Notes: generated from the letters alone by a model not told the origin. A stretch of 64,000 nt of DNA from Mariannaea sp. PMI_226 (GCA_024336345.1 JANFOG010000003.1:2734501-2798500), one strand, 5' to 3'; shown: positions 21,276-34,800, numbered from the stretch's first letter. Translations and numbers: made by a program.

Positions 21276-23440
21276 TTCTGGTTCTGTCGGGGGGTTGAGT
21301 GATTCTCAAGAGCGTTGTTACGAATGCAGCATTGGAAGATGGGGGAGAAACGAGCGCACTGCACATAACTCCAGGAGCAATTCGAGGGCAGCCATCTTTA
21401 AATCAAGCAAGCCCAGGGTAAATTGTCCGTTCACAACGGCAAAATAAGGGCTATGTTTGTTGGGGGTGTGCAGGTGCAGATTTGTGTCTCAGCAGACGCT
21501 CATTTATTGTGGACGGGAGGGTGTATCGAGAGTACTAGGTGCTAAGTTCAGGCCAGAGCAACACAGCTGGAATCGGGGAAAATAGGCGAGGCAACAGCAT
21601 CAAGCCTGATGAGGGGTAAGTCGTTCCGGCTGTTTGGGGCACTTCTACCGGAAGCTGAAGACGGTTGTGACGATGAGGTTCCTGCGGCGTCATGCTAGGG
21701 ACGCAGGGTCAGTTGCCGTGACATCCCCACCATTACGTCGGGGCTTTTGGGGGTATATCGCACTTGTCCCCTTCTTCACGTGTTCCCGTGTTGGTGTGTT
21801 CACTTATAAGTTTGTGTGCTTGCCGGCACTTTGTGATTTGATCAACTTGCCATGAGTTGGGGGCCGGAGGAGAAGGCGGTGGCGAGAAAGGGTGGTCATC
21901 AGGTAAAGTGGCCGAGCAGAGGCAGCGAATAGACCTGAGTGCAAATTGCCCAATGAGCTCGCGAAGAAAGCATCCATGATGCTCTTTTGCCCAGCACCTG
22001 CCCAGCACCTGCCCAGCGCCTGCCCAGGGAAACCTGCTATCGTCCAGGTTCAAGGTCCGTCTGGCCGGATTTGAAAAAGAGACGTTGAGGCAGTGAGGGC
22101 ATGCTTCTAGCCAACCTGGGGCCAGTCTGGGGCCAACCTGGTTCGGTGAGTCGACTATTGTGCGAAAGTACCTAGTTCAATGCTGGACTGCGCAGCGGTA
22201 CCTACCTGGCAATTATGCTGCCCGCCATTCGTCACACCTGGTGCGGCAGTGTGATTGGATCATTTATATCATTGATGCCTCCCAACCATGACGGGGAAAT
22301 GGCCAACGATCCTCACAGCGGCTGTGCCGAGGAATTGTCTACTCTTTTATCTTTTATTCCATGCCTACGTGGCCAAGCTTCAAAATGTGGTTTTCGTTCC
22401 ATCTTCTTCGAAAATTAGAGGAAAAAAAGAGAGAGAGAGAGAGGATTACGGGGGAGGAGAGGACGAAGGGGAAAACGTAATTTGACCGCTTATCGGGGAG
22501 TGTATCATGTTGAGAAGCGCCAAGATATGCGGAGAGAAAAGTCATGAGAAACCTCCAGCTACCTACCTTAGGCAGCGCCATTGCAGACCGCTACCTTTCA
22601 CAGCACAGCGTAGCAGGTACACAAACTCACTTGGGTGTTTCGTACTCAAATACGGATTACTGCGTTTGTCTCATTTTTTTTTATCTCATTTCTTTTTGCT
22701 TCGCTCGGTTGTAGGTATATTGGATGCTGTTTGCCTACTTTGTGACACAGGAACCGCCTATCATTGGCCTATTTTCTCTCTCCCTCCCTCTCCCTCCCTA
22801 ACCACCCCCCCATTCCGCATGTGTCCTCACATCTCCGACGTGCGCTTTTGTAAAATGGAAACTTATTAGCGCTTTCGGTTGGGGTCTGGCCCAAGTTCGC
22901 CTTGCCCACCCACCCGGAATCGCATTTTTCTCGTGGAAATGAGCCAATAGTGCGCGAACAAGATTGGCATATTGAGCTTGAACTTGGTATACATGGCATC
23001 ATCCTGCGGCATTGGCACCCAACAATTGTGCCGTGGTCAACAGACTCTTCCGTTCGTACGAATGTGGATAGGCAACGTCAACTTTCGGGGCAGAGTTCTG
23101 TAGTTTTAGCAGTTTGTTGCTACACAAGCGCGTTCGTTACACACCCCTCTGTCTCTCATGACTTCTTGAGTGGAGGGGGGGCAGAGGTCAGGCTTCTCCC
23201 CAATCCTGGTCGTGAAGGTTGTCCAGTTCCCTTTTGAACAAGCCACATGGATGAATAATATAAATAAATGCAAGGAATCGCGAAAATTTTTGGAATAGTT
23301 CTCTTTCTCTTTTTATCCTGTCATATCCAGATACTATCTAATCGAGTGTTTGTCCCAAAAAAGAAAAGAAAAAAAAAACCCTCGGGGAGATAACCAATCA
23401 TCCCGGTCGTATCCTGAATAATACAGACAAATAAAAATGC
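21276..23440. other. Intergenic region, no supported gene
   Basis: About 2.2 kb between the promoter of the uncharacterised minus-strand gene and the 3' end of the ataxin-10-like gene. It contains an 11-bp tandem repeat at 21990-22027, a GA-rich tract near 22420-22480 and CT-rich stretches. Short frames only. Confidence 0.5.
21990..22027. repeat. Three copies of an 11-bp tandem repeat
   Basis: CCAGCACCTGC twice, then CCAGCGCCTGC, then a partial copy. Related CAACCTGGGGCCAG repeats follow near 22110-22140. Confidence 0.85.
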
Positions 23441-26400
23441 CTAAGCCATGAAGTCATCCTCAATACTGCCTCGCCCACTTGGCTGGTTCAGGTTGAGTCG
23501 GCCTGTTCCACCAACAATGTCGTCGACATCCTGTCCAGCAGGTCCAGCTTGGCTGGACTGAACTTGAACCTTGACCTCTCCCTGAATCCCATCGACTCTG
23601 ATGGTGGACACAGTCGTACCCCCCGGAGGCGGCCTCAGATTTGGTGGAGGTGCCAAATTGACCAGCTCCCTAAAGAAGTTGTTCGCCGCCTCGCATCCGT
23701 CCAGAAGCCACTTGAGACAGATGGTGACGCGCTCCTTGGCAAATGGGTTGTGATCATCGTAGGCGCAACAGTTGAGCAAAGGCACGATGCCGTTGTATTT
23801 GACCATTTGCATCTGGACCTCTGGGTTTCCAGGACTGCTCTGCCCAGGCGGTGGCTGCAGCAGTGTTGCGATGATGGTAAAGATCTGTGCCTTGATACCT
23901 GACCATGGGAATTTGTGTGCAGGCTCTTGTGGTGGCGGTGGCGGTGGTGATGGAGAGTGGCCCTCATCCCCAGTAGCATACGGCCGCTCAACCATCGGGT
24001 TGTTCCCGTTCTCGCTATGTGGTGACCGTTTAGGCAGCTCGATCAGTGGTTTCTTTGGAACCCCAGCTTCCAACCCACTCAGAATGGTAATCAGATCGTA
24101 GACAGCCTCCCATTCAATAAGCTTCGCCCTGGTATCCAACATCTCAGCCACCGTCGTAAGGAAGTCGAGGTACTGAGCAAGGCCGTCCTTGGCTCGCTCC
24201 ATATCCCAACTGTCAACCGGAAATTCCGAAGGATCGCAGTTGTTTTCGCGTATTTGAGCCTGTAGGTGCATCAAAGCCGCACATTCTGGAACGATGCGGC
24301 TACGGAAGAAGCTGAAGAAAAAGTGAACCATTTTGATATCCCTTGTATTATCCTTTGGCTCTTGAGAAGACACATTGTTGATTCTAGCCCGGAACATATG
24401 GTTCACCAGCCGCAAAAGAACTGTCTGTGCTGGGGAAATAATATCCTTAGGAATTCTAAGTGAGTTCCAGGCATATGGGATCAAGGCGCTGTGATGGAGC
24501 GCCTCTATGATCTGAGTTGTGACTTGGAAAATGAGAGACTGCTCATCCTTCTCCCATACTGCAATGAATACCAGCATCTCTCGGAGCAGACTCTTTCCGC
24601 AGTCCAGGGCCAGGAACATCCGGCACCTAGTTTTTTGCAGATTCTCTCCTGCTCGGGTCAGGCCTGAGCCTGCATTATCGAGAATGCACGATTTGACAAT
24701 CATATGTAGCGCCTCAATTTGCTTGGGATCGAGAATGTTGGGAACCTCGGTCAACAAACCCGTCAACGGTCCCTCCCCGTAGGATTCATCGTCGTCGGCT
24801 TCGTCATCGTCCATCATATCTTCAACATAGTCGTGCGAATAATCATCATGGTGATGGTGGTGGTGATGATGATGATGATGGTGGTCGCATTCGCATTCAC
24901 AGTCCTCTTCATGTTCGTGATCGTGGTCGTGGTCGTGGTCGTGGTCATGTTCATGGTCGTGGCTGTGGTCATGGTCATGATCGTCGTGGTCGTGAGAATG
25001 ACCATCATCATCATCATGCTCATGTTCGTGGTCGTGTTCCTCATCCGTGTGATCATGATCGCAATGGTGGTGATGACAATGCTCATGGTCCGACAGTTCT
25101 TCTTCGACAACCCCAGGCGGCGGCGAATGCTCTGCTCCATAAGAATGAGCATACCGATGTACCAAATTGTTCCGGCAATGTTCAGTACGGTTCTGGGCGA
25201 ATTCCACTGAGGGCATGCTAACAACCCAGTCTTCGTAGTTTGGGTCGCGAGCCCGAAGCCACCAAGTGTCAATCTCGCGAGATACTCGGCCATAGCAACG
25301 GTCCTGCTCAAACTTGTCTGTCTCATCCGGCTTCCACACGGGATTGATTTTTTCTTCACTGTTTCCCATATCGCCCGGGACATCCACAGAACCTTCTGGG
25401 AGCCAGTTCCATGCTAGAGGTCGAATCGGAGCAAGATTACCCGGCGGTTTGTCAGCGTGGTTCTGAGCATAGTCTTTCAATAGCTCTCTCGCAGTATCGC
25501 ACATCTTGGAGTTGCGGTCGAGCCAATGCTGAACCTGTTGCTTTGCAATCTCTGAGCGAAGTGCTGATCCATCGCCCAGCCCTTCCTCGGATTCTTCAAT
25601 GGTCTCATCGTCATCAAATAACACGTCGAACCAAAACGACATCTTATTTCGGTCATGCTTGGCAGTCCAGTTATGGGCTTGCTGAAGCGCTGTTACAAGG
25701 AGTTTTTTATCTGAACAGAAAATGAATGTCAGTCGATGATGGGCTATAGTTAGTCAAAGTAGGCAACATACATAGTTCAGTAATATCTCCGAGCTTCAAT
25801 CTCTGGTTCTCATCCAGGATTTCACCATCATAGCCTTTACTCGTAACATTAACGCAGAGGATAATTGTCTGGTAGACCATCTGGTCAAAATGAACAGCAG
25901 CGCAAATATCTTGCGGTACCTCTGGCTCTGCATTGACGAGAAGATTCCGAGCAATGTGCATGAGCTTGATAAGGGTTCCGAGGTCTTCCTTGATAGACGC
26001 GTGGTTCATCACAATGAGAGCCGTACTCTCCTGCGGAGTCACGCCCTTTTCAGGGTCATTTAGGCTAGATAGAGGCCCAACAGACCTTGTGGTCAAGCTA
26101 GGGATAGCAGCAGCAAAAATCCTCGTGAGCCAGATCCAGATGGCCACGTTCCTTGACAAAGCTTCACTATGGTCACCTGTCAGTAAATATCCAGTCTGTG
26201 TCAGCTATATGGTACATACCGGGCTTTTCTGAGAGTATGTGTTTTCTCCAGTGTCTTGGCGATCATCGAGCTCACTCTCGCTGCGGTCTGAGGCCCCATG
26301 GGAGGGCTTTGGGTGTAATGCCCCTCAAGGCAAATGAGGGCAGCAGAGAAGCAGCGCTCCTCGATGGTCTCGCCAGGTCCATCTTCAAAGTCGTCGGCTG

Positions 26401-26446
26401 CTCCTTTGCCATAGTCAGGCGAGCGAGTCATCTCGTCTTGTGTCAT
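23441..26446 (-). CDS. Ataxin-10/Ctr86-like protein with His/Asp-rich insert
   Basis: Three exons on the minus strand: 26446-26220, 26166-25772 and 25710-23441, giving 963 residues. For intron 1 the first AG gives a frameshift; only the TAG ending at 26167 keeps frame (KAREALSRNVA). The C-terminal domain has the ataxin-10 signature around MVKYNGIVPLLNCCAYDDHNPFAKERV and GCEAANNFFREL. The middle and N-terminal parts read as helical, armadillo-like repeats. Residues about 414-512 are an almost pure His/Asp/Glu/Ser tract with HCHHHHC, DCECEC and a 12-His run, flanked by acidic sequence. Ataxin-10 homologues are linked to cytokinesis, and yeast Ctr86 is named for a copper-transport link; neither role is well defined, so function here is open. 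A long hydrophobic frame on the other strand (24719-25210) is the mirror of the HD codons and not a gene. Confidence 0.88.
24797..25093 (-). repeat. HD-codon repeat tract within the ataxin-10-like gene
   Basis: About 300 bp of GAC/GAT and CAC/CAT codons with two Cys-containing nodes. The DNA is an imperfect six-base repeat (GGTCAT/GGTCGT on the plus strand), so its length may vary between strains. Confidence 0.9.
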
Positions 26447-27460
26447 TGTTTTAGAACTGCGAGCCGAAGATCGCTGTCAGGTGCGTACGGGAAGTGAGTG
26501 TTGGTGGTGTTTTGGAATTTTTTGGTGGAGCAGTGACACAGAAAATTTTGGCGGGGTTGGTAAGCAAGCTGGGGAAGGATGCCATGACACTGAACAAAAT
26601 CACCAGGAAGATAATTCCACGAACCTCAACCAACACGCATGGTGGTATCGTAAATGTGAGTCACCAAACGAGATGTTGATCTTAATTTTCCCTCTTTATA
26701 CTTCTTTTCTTCTTTTGTAAAACAACGGCTTTGAGGTTGCGATTGTACATCCGTTGGTTCTTGCCCTGCCCTACGGCTCGGAGTTCATCAGTAGAAAGTC
26801 CGCAGCTTACTTATCACAAGGCAATAATATATCGCACTGGCACTTATATCTCTTTATTGTGGGATTCAAACCCTCGTTGCAAATACTACATCCAGTAAAA
26901 ACCGACCAAGCCCACGACTATGGAACCTGTCCTCTTTAAAATACAATAGACCAGACAAGATCTGGATAAAACCGAGACTTAGTGATGTCATAAGATCCTG
27001 TCCTACCCACTTACCCGGCACTTCGCCAGCATCAAGCCTCCGCTTGCGCACGCTTGGTGCGAACCAGCAAAGCAAAGCAAAAACGAGGGTTTTATAAGAG
27101 TGCCTCGGGATAATAATAAGGGAACATTAGCGCCCGAATTCGTACAAACCTACCAGCTCGCTATCATGCCTCACCTCACCTACCAATTGTATACAGAGCC
27201 CCAACATGACGCAACCGTTATCGCAGCCGTTTATCGGGCACTCTGGCCAATGGCGATGTAGCAACAGAGATCGTGCCCCTCATCAGGAACCTCATCGAGG
27301 TGGGGTAAAAAAAGTTCTGGTCAGCATCGATTTTTGGCTCCTGGAAATCCTTCTCTTTAAGAGCTCTCTCTAAGTCCTCTTTGTTCCTCGACCGATCCTC
27401 ACAAACCTTCCTCTCCTCCCCTGATCCCCGACCTGGACTTCATCTGCCACCGCTGTCAAG
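26447..27460. other. Divergent intergenic region before the MTAP gene
   Basis: About 1 kb between the start of the ataxin-10-like gene (-) and the start of the phosphorylase (+), so it contains both promoters. No ORF of note. The last 100 bp are CT-rich. Confidence 0.5.
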
Positions 27461-28569
27461 ATGGGTTCCCTTCCTACGACCTTTGACAGTATGTCGAGTC
27501 CTTCCCCCCAACCCGAACCCGAGACAGAACGCAGCGTAAACAACAAGAGAATCATGTACGGCTGAACACATTACTCACCTCACAGAGCCTGTCCACATCG
27601 CCGTCATCGGCGGCACTGGCTTCGGCCAGCTCGAGGGCTTTGAGCCTGTCGCCGTTGTCAACCCGGAGACCCCTTGGGGCACACCCGCGTCGCCCATCCA
27701 GATCCTTTCCCACAAGGGCACTTACGTTGCCTTCCTCGCGCGTCACGGCTTGTACCACCAATTCGCTCCCCACGAAGTCCCCAACCGAGCCAACATTGCT
27801 GCCCTACGTCACATTGGTGTGCGATGCATCGTCGCTTTCTCCGCCGTTGGGTCGCTGCAGGAGGAGATCAAGCCCATGGACTTTGTCGTTCCCGACCAGG
27901 CCATTGACCGTACAAAGGGCGTCCGTCCCTTTACTTTCTTTGAAGGTGGTGTCGTCGGACACGTCGGCTTCGCTGATCCTTTCGATGCGGGCTTGGCCAA
28001 GGTTGTTAAAACTTGCGCCGAACATATGGAAGGCGACGGAGTTGTGCTCCATGAGAAGGGCACCGTTGTAGTCATGGGTAAGCCTGAAATCCCCCCGATG
28101 TGAAAAAGCAAACAGAATAGGAGATTTGGGATAAGATGGACATGATCTGACAATCAGGGCAGAGGGACCCCAGTTCTCAACTCGAGCTGAGTCGCACATG
28201 TACCGATCATGGGGTGGATCGGTTATCAACATGTCCACGCTCCCCGAAGCTAAGCTGGCTCGCGAGGCCGAGATGGCCTACCAAGTCATTTGCATGGCTA
28301 CTGACTATGACTGCTGGCACTCATTTGAGGACGTTAACGTCGAGATGGTTATCAAGTGCATGAAGGCCAACGTGGAGAATGCGAAGCGTTTGGTAGCCGG
28401 TGTGCTTGACCGTCTCACTGAGCAGGAGCACAGCGACCTGGTTCTCGCCAAGCACTGGCAGGGCGTTTCCCAGGGTGCTGTGAAGTTCATGACCAAGCCC
28501 GAGGGCCGAAACCCCGAGGCAATGAAAAAGGTCGAATATCTTTTCCCCGGCTTCTGGCAGGAGTCGTAG
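27461..28569 (+). CDS. S-methyl-5'-thioadenosine phosphorylase (MTAP/Meu1)
   Basis: Three exons: 27461-27488, 27586-28077 and 28163-28569, giving 308 residues. The phosphate-binding IGGTGF sits at about 17-22. The family signature follows: ARHGLYHQFAPHEVPNR, then AFSAVGSLQEEIKPMDFVVP, the nucleoside-binding MEGPQFSTRAES across the second splice site (about 173-184), INMSTLPEAKLAREAEM and TDYDCW. It cleaves methylthioadenosine, the by-product of polyamine synthesis, to adenine and methylthioribose-1-phosphate, feeding methionine salvage in the cytosol. Two candidate acceptors lie five bases apart (28157 and 28162); only the second keeps the frame and restores the conserved MEGP. Length and motif order are normal for the family. 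Confidence 0.96.
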
Positions 28570-31500
28570 ATGTTCCAGGCTGGGGCGTGCGGGACAAGTT
28601 AGTCGATTGCGGGGGAAGTACTCTGTTGGATGTTCAATAAGAGGTGGAAAAGCATAATGAGTCTGTTTTGGAGAGCCCTGAGCATAGTTTGGACGCCATA
28701 TAAAAAAGCGCAACTAGAATAGGTAGGTAAACCTTTCACTGCGATATTAACACACCACACGCAGGTATGACTTTGGGAGGGGTTTAGAAAGGGGGTCGGT
28801 TCATCTACAACACAACAAACTTTGGCCACCTCGTTCGGGATGCGAGAGCAATACGACTGATTGGGAGGGGACTGTTGAAAACCCTGTGCAAATTAGTTCT
28901 CACCGTTCTGTATCTGGAACCTTGTACAGAGACACCTCGTACTACACCGTATGTATGGTAGAAATACTCTTTTTAGCCATGTTCACCAGAACTAGCAGTG
29001 TCCCCAACGAAGAGGTGTGGAATAACCCCTGGTCTTTGAACAGGGGGTCTATGGTCAACTCACGTCCCGGATACTGGTTTTCCAAAGACCTGTTCCTCGT
29101 TATCATCTACGTAGTACGGCATTGTAATATTTCCCCCGTCTTCTTGACCTTGGTACTCTGTGGTCCCCTCGTCAAGTGTTTCTTTTCTCAATTGTTTCCC
29201 CCGCGACCCCGGCATGTTTCCTCAATCCTTCAGGACCTGCATCTGCCACTGACGTGGCTAAAGGTGCGGCTCTAGAGCGTCGATGCTGTCTAAGATCCAC
29301 CCCACTGCAGAACAAGGATGCTGAAGAAATTTTTTTTTCATTCGTCTCTTCCCAATCATGCTGCCCTACCTTAATATGTACGACTGCCGTGGAGGGCTTG
29401 GCAACGAGAAGAACAGGAACCAGAATAAAGGGAAGAGGATGAAGAGGAAGAAGCTCAAGCAGCCCAAAGTCCAAATTAGAAGCGCGATATAATAACCGCA
29501 GGGCAAGGGATGGCTGTCACATGCCCAATCCCGTTTGGTCTCGGCCAACAGTTTAATAACTGCGTCAAGTTTAGCTCGACGGAGTAGAACTGGAGCTTCC
29601 ATGGTTTGTGTTGGTGCCGGGCCGTTTGTCAATAAGTTTTGAGCTCATTTCTCTTGTGCCATCTCCCTCATGGGCATATTGGCTGACTTCTCAATCAGGG
29701 CCTCGAATCTGCAATAATTTCTCCAGCAAAGAGAATCATTGCCCATTGTGCTCAGTGCTCCATACATCCCTGTTACGATGACAGCATAGGAAGGCCAGGT
29801 TGAAAAGGGTTTATCACAAGGTCCCTTTGACAATAAGTGCGTTCGCAGATTTCATCAGCATTCATTCTATCACTTTTCGGTATACCGAATCAGCCTCCAC
29901 TGGCGCGGAACAGCAAGTAACAGGAGGTGGCGTGCATTGCCCCCGAGACGGTCGCGCAAGTACGGAGTAGCCCGGACGTGGTCATGCTGCTTTGTAATTT
30001 TCCATGTCCGTGTGAATAAGCGAGCGTCGTTTATGGCTATCACGATCGGCTCAGCATCAGCCAAAATGAAACAAGGCAACGAGACTGTTGTGACATAGCT
30101 CTCAGTACACAAAAGCAAACCAGTAGAGTTTGCCGCGCAAAAGAAGCTAGATCCAACTGGTGTCTAAATGGCTATCAAGATTGACTCACCAAGGGGACAG
30201 AAGTATTAACTGATTGATTAATCTGTACTTGAGGCACGGAGGCACATCCCCCGCAATCAGGTGTGTTCACTACACGGCATTGCCGGCATTGACTTACGTT
30301 CTTCCACCCTGAAAAGGCTTGTATATCGACCAAGCTCGCCTGGGTCCGCAAATACTAAACACCCCCAGGAACATTGGGATTCGAGTATAGGAAGGAATAA
30401 TTAAGGGAAGGAGAATCGATAAAAAAGTGATTTTAGACCGTGTGCTCCAACCCGGGGCCCGGACCGCACGAGAAACACTTCACTCTTCTCCTCTGATCTC
30501 ACCCTGGCTGTCTCCCGATCTTCCCTCACCCTCTTCCCACACCCGTCAGTATGGTACCTTGCATTGCTATGAGCTCTGCTTCGCACAGCGAGTCACGTAC
30601 ATCTGCTGATATCGCACCACTTAAGACTGAGGAGCGCGCTCGGCAGCACATACTTGCTATATAGGCAGGGATTAAGCCACACACACTGGGCTCTTCATTT
30701 CAACCAGAGGCGATATTGCTTGAAGTTATCAACGCTCTTGCGGTACAGTGGATTTACTTGCCTTTGTACAGTTCTTGGCCCGGCATAAGGGTACCCCACT
30801 TGTAGGATCTTTAATTGTGGCCTCAAAATATGGTACCAGAATCCGCATCTTTGTCTCTTGGGCTTGTCACGCACTGCTATTACGACTATCCCCGGCCTGG
30901 ACCCGGCGGCTGGCAACAATCTGAGCGACAACATGCAGGAGGGCATTGATCGTGAGATAATGTAACCCAAGGCCATCGACAACTTCGCGTGATGTGTATG
31001 CCGGTTGTACCTTGACTGTTGTTTTCCCGGCCCGGAGGGGTTAACCGGTAGTTGAGTAGTTTCCGTGTAACCGCCGCGCCGAAGGAGACGGGGGCCTTGT
31101 GGTCCTCGCAGGGAATGAGCAGAGGAAGATTGGCCATTCCCACAGACTTTGCTCTCATCTGCCCCGTGTCCGATACCATCGCTTCCCGTTGACGCTACCG
31201 GAAGCAACACCCTCCTATCCCCGAGGAACACCTTGAGGTTATACGCATGGGCAACTGTGGCAGTGAAGTGGAAATCAGACTGGGAACATGGGTGAGGCCA
31301 TGAACTCAGATCGGGAGCTAGTAATTGGTCATGGAAACCGTTTCCATGGTGCCTCCCATTGCGGTTAGTGTGTCTCAAAGTGGCATCAGGACATTTGAGT
31401 TTGCGGATAGCTTACATTGTGAGAAAAGTCTTGCCCCTTCAAGAATCCGTGAGCGGTTACCGATGAAAAATAACGCTAACAATGGGTCTATTCTGCCTCT

Positions 31501-31838
31501 TCTGGCTAAGAGAGGCGCCACCGATTCCCGACCGTGCGCCCCCCCCAAAGTGACCGAAGGAGTTAAATTGGACTGAAGGGGGAGGTTGAAAGGGCTGGCT
31601 GGCTGTCCCTGGACGGAGAAGGCTTTGGAGACCTCCCAGCGGTGGAGGTGCGTCGGCCGTTGATGCATTGGTATCCGATGCTGCGGTGGATGAGTTCAAG
31701 GAAGCAAGATAACGGCCAATATGTAATTCTCCTTAGCATCATAATGTATTGGTTTTGTTGAAGTCATTCGCAGCGCTGCTTGCTTGCTTTGCCTAAAAAC
31801 TGTGCTCCTCGTCGCGTGCTTCTCTCAGCTTCAGATTA

Positions 31839-31858
31839 TGTGTGTGTGTGTGTGTGTG
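31839..31858. repeat. (GT)n microsatellite
   Basis: Ten uninterrupted TG/GT units, continuing imperfectly for about 20 bp. Confidence 0.9.
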
Positions 31859-34800
31859 CATGTGTGCTCGTGCGCGCGTTTTGTGTGTGTTGAAATACAT
31901 CTCTCTAGGTAATTACGTTCACTTGACGAATAGAGGGCCCTTGTACCATCCTGGGGCGCAGTTGCAACGCGGGCGAAGATGCAGGCACTGTGCAGAACAT
32001 TGCAGGTCATTTGCAGGTCTCGTCGAACGTAAGTCGCCAACATGCATAACACATACCACAGGTTGAAAAAAAAAAAAAGGTCTCTTCGTAATCGACGAAA
32101 GCTGACTTGAGACAGTACAGCTGTCAACAATACCCATTTTGTGGAACAATCGGCCTTGGGGCTGAAGCGTGCGGAGATAAGCAAGTCCATGACACCACAG
32201 CACCCTTCCAGTTGACAATGGCGATTGATGGCTGTGTCTGAGCCCGAGCTTTGCTTCGTACTCGCTCAGGTAACGTAACGGTGATGCCGAACTCCATCGA
32301 AGACCCTTCGAGTTTGTTGAAGTCAACATAAACTTCGCTACATTCCATACCTGGGGAGATTCCGCCATCGAACCCCACGTGGCCGAATGACGACGAGGGG
32401 AGTATCAAATCAAGATCCTTCGAGGGCGATGATAATACAAGATTCAGCAGAAGCAATCGATGAGAATCTCGTGCGATTCCGCGGCCACTGATTGAAAAGC
32501 CATGATAGTTTAGCGACAATACAACCCTAGGCATGACTAGCTTGAACGATGGCGAATGGAGTAAGGTGTCGATGCAAGTTACATCTGACGGTTTCAGTGG
32601 TGCTGATTGTGGTGGTGGCTGTGGTCGTGGGCATGGCGCAACTACCTAGAGGTAGGTACTCATCGACAGCCAGTAACATCAAGCGTAGTGCCGAGGTATA
32701 GCTCGCTACTCCGAGGGGTTGAAGGCATTGTGGACGCCCCAAACTCCCATTTGCCCATTTGCCCATTTCGAGTATCCGGACGGAGTATTTCGTGCCTCCA
32801 TGGTACGTACTGCTGCTGTAACTATGCTTGTAGTGGTACTGTAGGAATGCAGCACTGTGGTCGATGTCGGCCGAGATGCCGTGTGAAGCTTAACCCAGGG
32901 TCTTAGACGCGGACAAGGGTGCAATCTGTAATGCACAAAAGCGGTCCACTTGGCTTAATTGCGGAAGGAATGGAATGCTGTCGCATGTAGGGGAATCGGA
33001 CACTGTGCTAGTTAATCAATAGCAAGGGAGATATATGTACTATGTAGGTAAGTGCTAGAGGGGTGTGTAAGAGGGTGGTGGGAGTGGGCGATGAAGCTAA
33101 GCTTATGCTCTGGGAGGAGTTGATGCCTCAGTTCTGAGCACGCCACCAAATTACATACTACGTACTACATACTACTTACCTTTGTAGTAAGAGGGCCCTT
33201 GGGGATTTTCCACTGAGTTGAAAAGGTGTGCCCCAACACGGGCGAGAACGAACCGCTCCAAGCTCATGACCCGAGCGGCCCGTTAGCAGGAGAGAAATGG
33301 AGAAGGACTGGAGCAGTTGTTGCCTATTCGGGGCCATCCAGAAGCGCTGGCCTGATGCTGGCCCAGGACGGTCTAGCTCTTCAACTATCTCAACATCGCG
33401 TGTCTAGCTTCCGCTTTGATATTTGCTATCTGAGCTCAAGCCTTGCACATTGAACCTTTGGGCCTTTGAGCCTTGAGCCTTGGGCCCTGGAGAGTGACCT
33501 GGCTGTTGCCGGAGGCTTCTGCCCAGCTCGCCGTGTTCCTGGCATGTGTCCAAGGGGAGACCCTGCGTGCGTATGTGAAAAGTTCAGCCCCCAGCCAAGC
33601 TGTACCGGACTTGCTCCTTGCATTGATATGGGACATGATTCATTCTTTGGACTGCGCCATGGTGGGTCACACAGGTTTAGGTGAGCCTGAACAGAAGTTG
33701 CTCTTCTTCGGAGGTGCAGATGTGGAACAAGTGCATCCGTGGAGTTGTTTTGGTACAGATTATAGTTAGTTCAAGCCTGCGAGAGCGGCCTCCCCTCTTC
33801 CCCCCTCCCCCCCCCTACTCTTTCGAATCGAATCGAGCTCCCATGCAGCCAGGCCCTTGCTCTTACCCCTGTCAGAAGGTAACCCTGACTGCCCCCCTCC
33901 CCCAGGAAGAAGGTTGCAGGGCCAAACCCAATGTGTGAGTATCCTCGCAGAGAAAGACAATGTCTGGTGTGACACTCACATGAGAGCTTGTTTTCACCCT
34001 CCCGGGTTCGTGCCGATGAGGGACTGGCGATTGGAGGTGACCAGTCTGTTGGGAAATGCAAATACGATTATTGCAAATCGGATCAGGCCCCCATTTGGGC
34101 CCTAATACCGTCTCTACCATCCCACAACCAACATCGACTATTCGAGAATGCAGAGACGAGAAGAGGTCAATCAGATTCCTTCTTGATTCTGGGACCAACA
34201 ACGTTTCTTCACTTTTGTTCGCAAACCAACGTGCATAATCAGAGCAACAGCCGTAGTGACTTGTCTAGGCCATACGGCCTCCGCCATTTTAGTTCCCTCG
34301 CGACGCCCCATCAAGGCGCTTCTAAGCTTTTTCTCGTAAGAGATCGGGCCGTGCCTCTTGAGGCTGAGAGTCGGAAGCATCCCGGCTCCGGGTTGTCAAG
34401 GTCATCGGGTCTTTAGGATACGAGTGAAAAGTAAAGAAAAAACAAAAACAAAAAAAAGTAAACAAAAAAAGCAAAATAGAACAAAAGAACAAAAACAAAA
34501 CGCATAAAAAAAGAAATGACGACAAGAAAGCCGGAAGCCTTGTTGGATGGCCTAGTCTGGGTTACCCCGCCAAGGGTCCGAGGAACTTGGGCGCCTAGCC
34601 AAGCACTTGCTTGGGGGATAAGCGGAATGACGACTTCACTCGACCGACGAAGTACAGGATCTCTTTGTTCGGCAAAGATGCTCCAGTCTTTTGCAGAAGC
34701 AGGGCTCACATTAGGGCGGATTGACCGTTGTTGTTGACTAGGGCAGACTAGTACAGTCTCAGGTGCTCTTCCATGTTTGTATAGTCGACGATCGTCTGCT

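Noticed and set aside
24719..25210. 163-codon plus-strand frame with many Val/Met/Ile, looking like a membrane protein
   Set aside because: It is the exact antisense of the His/Asp repeat codons of the ataxin-10-like gene; composition follows from the repeat.
26855..26940. Possible minus-strand tRNA suggested by a GGTTTGAATCCC-like B box
   Set aside because: No matching acceptor stem, weak T stem and no proper A box at the right spacing.
30695..31378. 227-codon minus-strand frame in the 10-kb gap
   Set aside because: No motif, low-complexity Arg/Ser/Gly composition, no neighbouring splice structure, and overlapping frames of similar quality.
32124..32534. 136-codon minus-strand frame starting MPRVVLSLNYHG
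   Set aside because: It reads somewhat protein-like but has no recognisable family and no supporting promoter or splice context; length is compatible with chance.
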